DNA of 5,782 bases from an uncultured Oscillospiraceae bacterium (lineage in GTDB: Bacteria; Bacillota_A; Clostridia; Oscillospirales; Oscillospiraceae). A program made the translations under genes and the position numbers. Positions 1 to 5,740 of the stretch are shown here, piece after piece. Within the stretch, counting starts at the first letter, position 1. Each line of letters starts with the position of its first letter. Below the pieces are notes generated by a model. The model had not been told where the DNA came from. It saw only the letters and a program-made list of their open reading frames with translations, and searched no databases. The stretch spans positions 1 through 5,782 of the forward strand of contig CAJTTS010000167.1 of NCBI GenBank assembly GCA_910579155.1, given 5' to 3'.

Positions 1-264
1 TATCTGCTGGCCCGTGGGGCTGTCGGCGGGACCGGGGCCATGTTCCTCATGCTGGGGATCATGCTCCCGGCTTTCCTCATGGCGATGTACGAGAAGGACG
101 GCCTGCCCTTTGAGAAGGTGGTGCGGAATATCATCCGCGCCCGCTTCCTCCGCCCCGGCCCCAGGCCCTATCGGACGCAAAACATCTATTCTGTCTTTAC
201 GGGAAAGGAGGTGTCCGTTTCTGAACATACGGACCAAAAGCGCCGGGCCCGCAAGGGCCGGTAG
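1..264 (+). CDS. PrgI-family T4SS membrane protein (VirB3-like), 3' part
   Basis: The frame is open from the first base of the window and stops at TAG 262-264, giving the last 87 residues of a protein whose start lies upstream. Visible are a hydrophobic segment (second membrane span of the family, roughly nt 37-90) followed at once by the motif MYEKDG, then a basic stretch and RPYRTQNIY. This order (membrane hairpin, YEKDG, RPY+T-N-Y) is what I know from PrgI-family proteins, which occupy the VirB3 position in Gram-positive conjugation systems and sit in the cytoplasmic membrane next to the VirB4 ATPase. The first membrane span and N-terminus (perhaps 40 residues) are missing because of the window edge, not because the gene is broken. 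The Lys/Arg-rich C-terminal tail is encoded by DNA that also holds the ribosome binding site and start of the VirB4 gene. Identification is by motif recall; no search was run. Confidence 0.85.
   Translation, partial: YLLARGAVGGTGAMFLMLGIMLPAFLMAMYEKDGLPFEKVVRNIIRARFLRPGPRPYRTQNIYSVFTGKEVSVSEHTDQKRRARKGR
204..213 (+). promoter_or_regulatory. Strong Shine-Dalgarno that fixes the VirB4 start
   Basis: AAAGGAGGTG is a near-perfect anti-16S match inside the end of the PrgI-like gene. The GGAGG core ends 9 nt before CTG at 221-223, which is in the VirB4 frame. No ATG, GTG or TTG lies at a usable distance in that frame; the next ones are GTG 299 and ATG 305, inside conserved family sequence. The site therefore argues for initiation at the CTG. 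Confidence 0.65.
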
Positions 265-2572
265 GCGCTCCCTCTCCGCGCAGCAGACCATCCCCTATGT
301 GGAGATGCTGAAAGACGGCATTTGCCGGGTACGGGAGGGCTTCTACACCAAGACCATCGCCTATGAGGACATCAACTACTCCGTGGCCTCCAGCGAGGAC
401 CAGTCCGCCATCTTCGACGGCTGGTGCGGCTTCCTCAACTACTTTGACAGCGCCTTGCCCTTCCAGCTCTCCTTCATCAACCACCGCTCCAGGGGCGGCA
501 GCCGGTACAAGGTCAATATCCCCATGGCCCACGACGACTTTGACAGTATCCGGGGGGAATATGTGGATATGCTGAAACGGCAGATCGCCCGGAGCAACAA
601 CGGCATTGTCCGCTCCAAGTACATCACCTTCGGCGTCCCCGCCGACGGCCTGGAGACGGCCCGCCCCCGGCTGGAGCGTGTGTCCAGCGACATCATGGGC
701 AACTTCAAGAAGCTGGGGGCCCATTCCCGCATCCTCAACGGGCGGGAGCGGCTGGAGGTGCTTCACGGCCAGATGCACCCCGGAGGCCGGGAGCCCTTCC
801 GCTTCTCCTGGCCGGACATCGTGAAAACCGGCATGGGGACCAAGGACTTCATCGCCCCGGACAGCTTCGACTTCACCGCCTCCCGGACCTTCCGGCTGGG
901 CCAGTCCTGGGGCGCGGCCTCCTACTTGCAGATCATGGCGTCGGAGTTGTCGGACAAGCTGCTGCTGGAGCTTCTGGAGCTGGACGCGGAAATGACCGTC
1001 ACCCTCCACGTCCAGACGGTGGACCAGCTCAAGGCCATCAAAATGACAAAGGGCAAAATCTCCGACATCGACAAAATGAAGGTGGAGGAGCAGAAAAAGG
1101 CGGTCAGGGCCGGGTACGACATGGAGATACTGCCCCCGGACCTCATCACCTACTCCAAGGACGCGGCGGCCCTTCTGGCCGACCTCCAGTCCAGAAATGA
1201 AAGGATGTTCCTCCTGACGTTCACGGTGGTGAATATCGCCCCCACCCGGCAAAAGCTGGAGAACGACGTGTTCACCATCTCCGGCATCGCCCAAAAGTAC
1301 AACTGCGCCTTGAAGCGGCTGGACTGGCAGCAGGAACAGGGCTTCACCTCCTCCCTGGTGCTGGGGGACAACGCCATCGAGATACAGCGGGGCATGACCA
1401 CCAGCTCCACAGCGATTTTCATTCCCTTTATGACAAAGGAGCTGCGCATGGACGGGGCGGCCCTCTACTACGGCATGAACGCCCTTTCCAACAACGTCAT
1501 TATGGCGGACCGCAAGCGTCTTAAAAACCCCAACGGCCTGTTCCTGGGCACTCCCGGCAGCGGCAAGAGCTTCGCCGCCAAGCGTGAGATCGTAAACGTG
1601 TTCCTCTCCCTCCCGGACGACGACATCATCATAGCAGACCCGGAGGGGGAATATTACCCCCTTGTGAACCGCCTGGGCGGGCAGGTGGTGCGGCTGTCGC
1701 CGTCGGCCACGGCGGGGACCTTCATCAACCCTATGGACATCAATCCCAACTACGCCGACGACGAGGACCCGCTTTCCCTGAAAAGCGATTTCATCCTCTC
1801 CCTGTGTGAGCTGATCGTGGGCGGGCGGAGCGGGCTGGCCCCGGTGGAAAAGACGGTGATCGACCGCTGCGTGCGGACCATCTACCGCCCCTATCTGGCG
1901 GACCCGGCCCCGGAGCGTATGCCCATCCTCCAGGACCTCTACGACGAGCTGCTGAAACAGTCCGAGCCGGAGGCCCGGCGGGTGGCGTCCGCCCTGGAGC
2001 TGTACTGCACCGGCTCCCTCAACCTGTTCAACCACCGAACCAACGTCCAGGTCAATTCCCGACTGCTGTGCTTCGACATCAAGGCCCTGGGGAAGATGCT
2101 GAAAAAGATCGGGCTTCTCATCCTCACCGACCAGATATGGGGCCGGGTGACGGAGAACCGGGACCGGCGGCGGGCCACCTGGGTGTATCAGGACGAGTTT
2201 CATGTGCTGCTGGCCGAGCCCCAGACGGCGGCGTACAGCGTGGAGATTTTCCGCCGCTTCCGTAAGTGGGGGGCCATCCCAAGCGGCATCACCCAAAACG
2301 TGAAAAGCCTGCTGGAGAGCAGCGAGATCGAGTCCATTTTCGGCAACTGCGATTTCCTCTATATGCTGTCCCAGGCCGCCGGAGATCAAAAGGTGCTGGC
2401 GAGCCACCTGGGGATCAGTCCCCACCAGCTTTCCTATGTCACCCATTCCGGCTCCGGCGAGGGGCTGCTTTTTTATGGGGATACCACCATCCCCTTTGTG
2501 GACCACTTCCCCCAGGACACCGAGCTTTACACCCTCCTGACCACCAAGCCGGAGGACAAGGCCAATGGGTAA
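221..2572 (+). CDS. VirB4/TraE-type conjugation ATPase
   Basis: This is the energising ATPase of the mating channel, acting at the cytoplasmic face of the membrane. Counting from the CTG start, the protein has 783 residues, normal for the Gram-positive VirB4 family. Residues ~25-400 form the VirB4 N-terminal domain, beginning with TIPYVEMLKDGICRV. The C-terminal ATPase domain shows Walker A GTPGSGKS (443-450), DPEGEY (473-478), Walker B with QDE (Asp658, Glu659), SGITQN (688-693) and GNCDF (708-712). All expected catalytic residues are present, so it is probably active. Start choice: the frame is open back to ATG 14, but that part is a shadow of the PrgI-like gene. The only start well placed behind a strong ribosome binding site is CTG 221, which would give NIRTKSAGPAR after the initiator Met. 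GTG 299 and ATG 305 would cut into conserved sequence. It overlaps the previous gene by 44 nt and the next by 8 nt. The function is very secure; the start is moderately so. Confidence 0.95.
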   Translation: MNIRTKSAGPARAGRRSLSAQQTIPYVEMLKDGICRVREGFYTKTIAYEDINYSVASSEDQSAIFDGWCGFLNYFDSALPFQLSFINHRSRGGSRYKVNIPMAHDDFDSIRGEYVDMLKRQIARSNNGIVRSKYITFGVPADGLETARPRLERVSSDIMGNFKKLGAHSRILNGRERLEVLHGQMHPGGREPFRFSWPDIVKTGMGTKDFIAPDSFDFTASRTFRLGQSWGAASYLQIMASELSDKLLLELLELDAEMTVTLHVQTVDQLKAIKMTKGKISDIDKMKVEEQKKAVRAGYDMEILPPDLITYSKDAAALLADLQSRNERMFLLTFTVVNIAPTRQKLENDVFTISGIAQKYNCALKRLDWQQEQGFTSSLVLGDNAIEIQRGMTTSSTAIFIPFMTKELRMDGAALYYGMNALSNNVIMADRKRLKNPNGLFLGTPGSGKSFAAKREIVNVFLSLPDDDIIIADPEGEYYPLVNRLGGQVVRLSPSATAGTFINPMDINPNYADDEDPLSLKSDFILSLCELIVGGRSGLAPVEKTVIDRCVRTIYRPYLADPAPERMPILQDLYDELLKQSEPEARRVASALELYCTGSLNLFNHRTNVQVNSRLLCFDIKALGKMLKKIGLLILTDQIWGRVTENRDRRRATWVYQDEFHVLLAEPQTAAYSVEIFRRFRKWGAIPSGITQNVKSLLESSEIESIFGNCDFLYMLSQAAGDQKVLASHLGISPHQLSYVTHSGSGEGLLFYGDTTIPFVDHFPQDTELYTLLTTKPEDKANG

Positions 2573-4271
2573 GGCCCGGCCTGGCTCTGGACACCGTGTC
2601 CAGAGGTCTGGGTACAAGTCCAAGCTCCACCAGGAGAGCGAACGGGCCCGGCCCTCCGAACGGCTGCGGCAGGAGGGGAAGAAACGGAGCGCCCAGGGGC
2701 AGACGCGGGCGGAGCAGAGCGCGGTCAAGGCGGAAAAGGCCAAGCTGCGCATGGGCAAGGCCCAGGAGAAGCTGGCGGCCCAGGCCCCGGCCAAGCCTCC
2801 CGGCCCGGTGAAGCGCGGGGCCGGGGCCCTGGGCTGGAGCGTCCACGGCTTCATCCACGGCAAAATTTACGAGGTGGAGCATGAGAACGTGGGCATCGAA
2901 GGGGCCCACCATGCCGAGCTGGTGGGCGAGAGGGCGGGGCGGAAAGCGGCGCGGACGGCGCGGCAGGCCATCCGGGACCACCCGGCCAGGGCCGCCGCCC
3001 GCGCCGAGAGCCGGTATGTCAAGGCCACGGCGGAGCACCGCTTTCAAGTGGAACTGGAGAAGCACCCGGACCTGGGCAAAAATGCCCTGGCCCGTTTCGC
3101 CCAAAAGCAGCGCCAAAAGCGGCAGTACGCCAAGCAGGCCCAGGAGGCCGCCAAGCAGGGGGCCAGGGCCGCCGGAAAAGCCGCCTCCTCCACGGAGAAG
3201 CTGGCGGAAAAGGCGGTGGGCTTCGTCAAGAGGCATCCGGTTGGGGTGGTGATCGCCCTGGCCTGTGTTCTCCTCCTGTTCACCGTCCAGTCCTGCGCCT
3301 CCTCCCTGGTAGCGATAGGGAACGGGATCATGGGCGGCATGGGGGCCAGCACCTACCCCGCCCAGGACGAGGATATGCTGGGGGCCGAGGCCGCCTACTG
3401 CGCGTTGGAGGCGGAGCTGCAACAGTACCTTGACACCTACACCAGCACCCACAGCTATGACGAATACCACTTCGACCTGGACGACATCGAGCATGACCCC
3501 TATGTGCTGATCTCCATGCTCTCCGCGTTCCATGAGGGAGAGTGGACGCTGGAGGAGGTACAGGGGACGCTCCAGACCATTTTTGACCGGCAGTACATCC
3601 TCACGGAAAATGTGGTGCGGGAGGTGCGCTACCGGACGGAGACGCGGAGGGGCCCCAACGGCTCCTATACCGTCCGGGTCCCCTACAATTACTACATCTG
3701 CACCGTGACGCTGAAAAACGAGGATATGTCCCACCTGCCTGTCTACATGATGGGCCAGGAGCAGCTTTCCCGGTATTCGGTTTACATGGGGACCCTGGGC
3801 AACCGGCCCGACCTGTTCCCCAATTCCGGCTATGTGGACAAGTACATCACCAACCCACCCCAGCCCTACGACGTGCCGGAGCAGTATCTTTCCGATCCCG
3901 ACTTTGCCGCCCTACTCACCGAGGCGGAGAAGTACCTGGGCTACCCCTACGTCTGGGGCGGCAGCTCCCCGGCCACGTCCTTTGACTGTTCCGGCTTCCT
4001 GTCCTATGTGCTGAACCAATGCGGCTGGGACGTGGGCCGCCTGGGGGCCCAGGGGCTCTATAACTACTGCACCCCCGTCAGCTCCCCACGGCCCGGCGAC
4101 CTTGTATTTTTCCGCTACACCTACGACGCGCCCAACCCGGACGGCGTGACCCACTGTGGGCTCTATGTGGGAGACGGAATGATGCTGCACTGTGGGGACC
4201 CGGTGCAATTTACAAGTCTGAATACAAGCTACTGGCAGTCCCATTTTTACGCCTGGGGGCGTTTACCATGA
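2565..4271 (+). CDS. Membrane-anchored NlpC/P60 cell-wall hydrolase of the T4SS (CD1108-like)
   Basis: This 568-residue protein should open peptidoglycan for the conjugation channel, the VirB1-like job. Residues 1-223 are very basic and rich in Ala, Lys, Arg and Gln, with no signal peptide, so this part should be cytoplasmic and largely helical. Residues ~226-245 form one membrane span (VGVVIALACVLLLFTVQ). Residues ~250-430 are an acidic, Tyr-rich extracellular region I cannot assign. The C-terminal ~130 residues are NlpC/P60: YPYVWGGSSP, the nucleophile Cys475 in FDCSG, His530 in THCGLY and His542 in MLHCGDP, so the triad appears intact. Unlike PrgK of pCF10 and Orf14 of Tn916, I see no lytic transglycosylase domain. 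The start is ATG 2565, with GGAGG at 2551-2555 and an 8-nt overlap with the VirB4 gene. Codons 8-14 lie in a perfect palindrome shared with the next gene. From memory, the family is the one called CD1108 in C. difficile CTn4. Confidence 0.92.
   Translation: MGKARPGSGHRVQRSGYKSKLHQESERARPSERLRQEGKKRSAQGQTRAEQSAVKAEKAKLRMGKAQEKLAAQAPAKPPGPVKRGAGALGWSVHGFIHGKIYEVEHENVGIEGAHHAELVGERAGRKAARTARQAIRDHPARAAARAESRYVKATAEHRFQVELEKHPDLGKNALARFAQKQRQKRQYAKQAQEAAKQGARAAGKAASSTEKLAEKAVGFVKRHPVGVVIALACVLLLFTVQSCASSLVAIGNGIMGGMGASTYPAQDEDMLGAEAAYCALEAELQQYLDTYTSTHSYDEYHFDLDDIEHDPYVLISMLSAFHEGEWTLEEVQGTLQTIFDRQYILTENVVREVRYRTETRRGPNGSYTVRVPYNYYICTVTLKNEDMSHLPVYMMGQEQLSRYSVYMGTLGNRPDLFPNSGYVDKYITNPPQPYDVPEQYLSDPDFAALLTEAEKYLGYPYVWGGSSPATSFDCSGFLSYVLNQCGWDVGRLGAQGLYNYCTPVSSPRPGDLVFFRYTYDAPNPDGVTHCGLYVGDGMMLHCGDPVQFTSLNTSYWQSHFYAWGRLP
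2585..2605. repeat. Perfect palindrome, copy 1 (10-bp arms, 1-nt centre)
   Basis: The arms CTCTGGACAC and GTGTCCAGAG pair without mismatch around a single C at 2595. The 19-nt core 2586-2604 matches copy 2 at 4488-4506 except at the central base. It lies 20 nt inside the hydrolase gene and encodes SGHRVQR in that frame. No T-run follows, so it is not an intrinsic terminator. Confidence 0.9.
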
Positions 4272-4286
4272 ACAAGGAGGTTTTTA

Positions 4287-4538
4287 ATGGCAGTCAGCAA
4301 GAGCGCGAAAATTTGGGCCGAGATGGAGAAAGTCAAGGCCAAGATCAACGAGCAGCAGGCCCGGCTGAAAGAGCTGGAGCAGAAGCACCGGGAGGCCGAG
4401 AATGAGGAGATTGTGGACATCGTGCGGGGCATGAGCGTGTCCCTGGACGAGCTGCCCGCCCTCCTCCGGCAGCTTCGGGACGGCACTTCTGGACACGGTG
4501 TCCAGAAGTCCGGCGAGGGAAAGGAGAGTGCGGAATGA
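4287..4538 (+). CDS. DUF4315 family small coiled-coil protein
   Basis: An 83-residue protein of the DUF4315 type, which is regularly found between the NlpC/P60 and DUF4366 genes of Tn1549/CTn-like elements. Residues ~8-40 form a charged coiled coil (KIWAEMEKVKAKINEQQARLKELEQKHREAE), followed by EIVDIVRGMSVSLDELPALLRQL, the conserved 'IV..VRG..VS..EL' half of the family. There is no signal peptide or membrane span, so it should be cytoplasmic. Its biochemical role is not known to me; a structural or scaffolding role beside the channel is inference. The start ATG 4287 has AAGGAGG at 4274-4280, 6 nt upstream, and lies 15 nt after the hydrolase stop. The C-terminal tail from residue 68 (SGHGVQKSGEGKESAE) looks disordered and is encoded by copy 2 of the palindrome, so it may be an added piece. 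The stop overlaps the next start as ATGA. Confidence 0.88.
   Translation: MAVSKSAKIWAEMEKVKAKINEQQARLKELEQKHREAENEEIVDIVRGMSVSLDELPALLRQLRDGTSGHGVQKSGEGKESAE
4485..4509. repeat. Perfect palindrome, copy 2 (12-bp arms, 1-nt centre)
   Basis: The arms ACTTCTGGACAC and GTGTCCAGAAGT pair without mismatch around G4497. It shares the 19-nt core with copy 1 (18 of 19 identical, differing only at the centre). The pair just outside the core is T-A here and C-G in copy 1, a compensated change. It encodes SGHGVQK near the end of the DUF4315 protein and ends 11 nt before the AAGGAG of the DUF4366 gene. No T-run follows it. Confidence 0.92.
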
Positions 4539-5200
4539 AGAAAAAATCCCGGATACTGGCAGCTATGCTCTGCGCCGTTCTGATGGTGGGTGTGCTCACC
4601 GTCCCGGCCTACGCTGGCGGCGGCGACGAGAGCGAGGGCAGCGAGTATGTCCCCTGGGTGGGCCTGGAACCGGTAGCGCCGGTTGACCCGCCCACGGAGC
4701 AGGAGCCGGACCCCAAGCCGTTCACCCCGGACGGGACGGGTACGGTGGTGGACAACGCCACCGACCAGGACGGCAAGGAGTTTTTCACCATCACCACGGC
4801 GGACGAGGCGGTGTTCTATCTGGTGATAGACCGGCAGCGCGGGGCGGAGAACGTGTATTTTCTCAACGCCGTCACCGTGTCCGACCTGATGGCCCTGGCC
4901 GAACCGGAGCAGGAGCCGGAGGCCCCGCCCCCTGTGACGGAGCCGGACCAGGAGCCCGAACCTGACCCCGCCTCGGAGGCGGAGCCCAAAAAGTCCGGCG
5001 GGGCCGGGATGCTCCTGGCGGCCCTGGCGGTGTTGGCCCTGGGCGGCGGGGCCGGGTGGTACTTCAAAATCTACCGTCCCAAGCAGCAGAAGGCGGCGGA
5101 GCCGGAGGAGGACTATTCCGGCTATGACGAGCCGGAGGACTTTGACGACGATCCCCCCTGGGATGTGGACGAGGAGGACGACGAGGGAGGGGCCGAGTGA
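4535..5200 (+). CDS. DUF4366 family secreted, membrane-anchored protein (CD1107-like)
   Basis: A 221-residue protein of the DUF4366 type, a regular partner of DUF4315 and NlpC/P60 in clostridial conjugative elements. From memory it matches the family called CD1107 in C. difficile CTn4. A classical signal peptide (MKKK, hydrophobic core, AYA|G cleavage after residue 27) is followed by a Pro/Glu-rich spacer. A compact domain at ~66-121 contains DGTGTVVDNATDQDGKEFF and VFYLVIDRQRGAENVYFLN. A second Pro/Glu-rich spacer (~123-151), a membrane span (~157-177) and a basic stop (KIYRPKQQK) follow. The last 33 residues hold 19 Asp/Glu. The domain should thus sit outside the membrane with an acidic tail in the cytoplasm. 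The molecular role is unknown; association with the mating channel is inferred from context. The start ATG 4535 has AAGGAG at 4521-4526 and overlaps the DUF4315 stop by 4 nt (ATGA), suggesting coupled translation. Confidence 0.9.
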   Translation: MKKKSRILAAMLCAVLMVGVLTVPAYAGGGDESEGSEYVPWVGLEPVAPVDPPTEQEPDPKPFTPDGTGTVVDNATDQDGKEFFTITTADEAVFYLVIDRQRGAENVYFLNAVTVSDLMALAEPEQEPEAPPPVTEPDQEPEPDPASEAEPKKSGGAGMLLAALAVLALGGGAGWYFKIYRPKQQKAAEPEEDYSGYDEPEDFDDDPPWDVDEEDDEGGAE

Positions 5201-5382
5201 ATTTTACCGACAGCCCCTATGAGCCCTTTATGAAGCAGCCCACCTACCACCGGCCCCCGGAGCCCACCCCGGCCCCCAAGGGATCGGCCTGCGAGGGGTG
5301 CCCCTACTGGCGGGGCCTGCGGTGCGTGACCTGTTTCCGGGCCTACCTGCGGAGCCGGGCCAGTCCCGACGGCGGGAGGTGA
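5197..5382 (+). CDS. Small Cys-rich protein with paired CxxC motifs, unknown function
   Basis: A 61-residue protein starting at GTG 5197, which overlaps the DUF4366 stop as GTGA and has GGGAGGGG at 5185-5192 just upstream. The N-terminal half is Pro-rich and probably disordered. The second half carries CEGCPYW (Cys32, Cys35) and CVTCF (Cys43, Cys46), a CxxC-x7-CxxC layout with all four ligands for one zinc ion. The tail is Arg-rich. It has no signal peptide or membrane span. The spacing is short for a zinc ribbon, so a small treble-clef-like or isolated zinc knuckle is possible; this is inference. I do not recognise a named family. The tight junctions on both sides (4-nt overlap, then a 4-nt gap) and a good ribosome binding site argue that it is a real gene. 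An internal ATG at 5230 would also keep the cysteines, but it lacks a comparable site. Confidence 0.75.
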   Translation: MNFTDSPYEPFMKQPTYHRPPEPTPAPKGSACEGCPYWRGLRCVTCFRAYLRSRASPDGGR

Positions 5383-5386
5383 CGGT

Positions 5387-5740
5387 ATGGACCAGCGGGA
5401 GCTGACACGGGAGGAACGGGCGGCCATCCGGGCCCTGGTGGTGAAATGGTGCGCCAATTATGACCGGGACGTGGGATGCTTGCCTTTGGACTGCGAGTGT
5501 TATATGCTGGGGAAAACCTGGACGGGCCCCATGTGCCGCTACTTCCGGGCGGGGGTCCTGCCTCTGGACCCGGCGCTGGAGATGGCCCTGACCGCCCCGG
5601 CCCCGGCGGAGACGCGGCCCTGCCCCCTCTGCGGGCGGCCCGCGCTCCTGGGAGGGCGGCGGCGCTACTGTTCCCCCGCCTGCGCCCAGGCCGCCCACAG
5701 AAAGCAGCAGCGGGACCATATGAGGAAAAAGCGGGGCTGA
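5387..5740 (+). CDS. Cysteine-rich VLP domain protein
   Basis: A 117-residue protein that I recognise as the 'cysteine-rich VLP' type found in clostridial conjugative elements. Residues 8-65 match that family as I recall it: EERAAIRALV, WCANYDRDVGCLPLDCECYMLGKTW, CRYFRAGVLPLDPALE, with Cys22, 31, 36, 38 and 50. After an Ala/Pro linker comes a second Cys cluster, CPLCG (79, 82) and YCSPAC (95, 99), followed by AHRKQQRDHMRKKRG. This resembles a small zinc finger of the kind that ends in a basic helix, so nucleic-acid binding is plausible but inferred. There is no signal peptide or membrane span, so it is cytoplasmic. The start ATG 5387 has GGGAGGT at 5374-5380, 4 nt after the previous stop. It is the last gene of the visible block. 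The role in transfer is unknown. Confidence 0.88.
   Translation: MDQRELTREERAAIRALVVKWCANYDRDVGCLPLDCECYMLGKTWTGPMCRYFRAGVLPLDPALEMALTAPAPAETRPCPLCGRPALLGGRRRYCSPACAQAAHRKQQRDHMRKKRG

Noticed and set aside
14..220. N-terminal extension of the VirB4 frame from ATG 14
   Set aside because: The DNA codes for the PrgI-like protein in another frame with clear family motifs. The extension reads as Cys/Ser/Arg-rich shadow sequence, and the strong ribosome binding site lies downstream of it.
2266..2811. 181-codon plus-strand frame across the VirB4/hydrolase junction
   Set aside because: It overlaps two real genes in a different frame, and its translation is Arg/Gly/Pro-rich shadow sequence without a domain.
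197..2863. 888-codon open frame on the minus strand, opposite the VirB4 gene
   Set aside because: It mirrors a clearly real gene with all its motifs. The translation is a low-complexity, Gly/Val/His/Gln-rich string without a recognisable domain, as expected from GC-rich codon use on the other strand.
2889..2911. GTGGGC...GCCCAC inverted repeat
   Set aside because: Only six pairs in very GC-rich coding sequence, with no second copy and no supporting context; expected by chance.
2439..3734. 431-codon open frame on the minus strand, opposite the hydrolase gene
   Set aside because: Same cause: biased GC-rich sense codons leave the antisense frame without stops. No family motif was seen, and it crosses the boundary between two real genes.
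4485..4509. Intrinsic terminator at palindrome copy 2
   Set aside because: The stem is strong but no run of T follows. It lies inside a coding region just before the ribosome binding site of the next overlapping gene.
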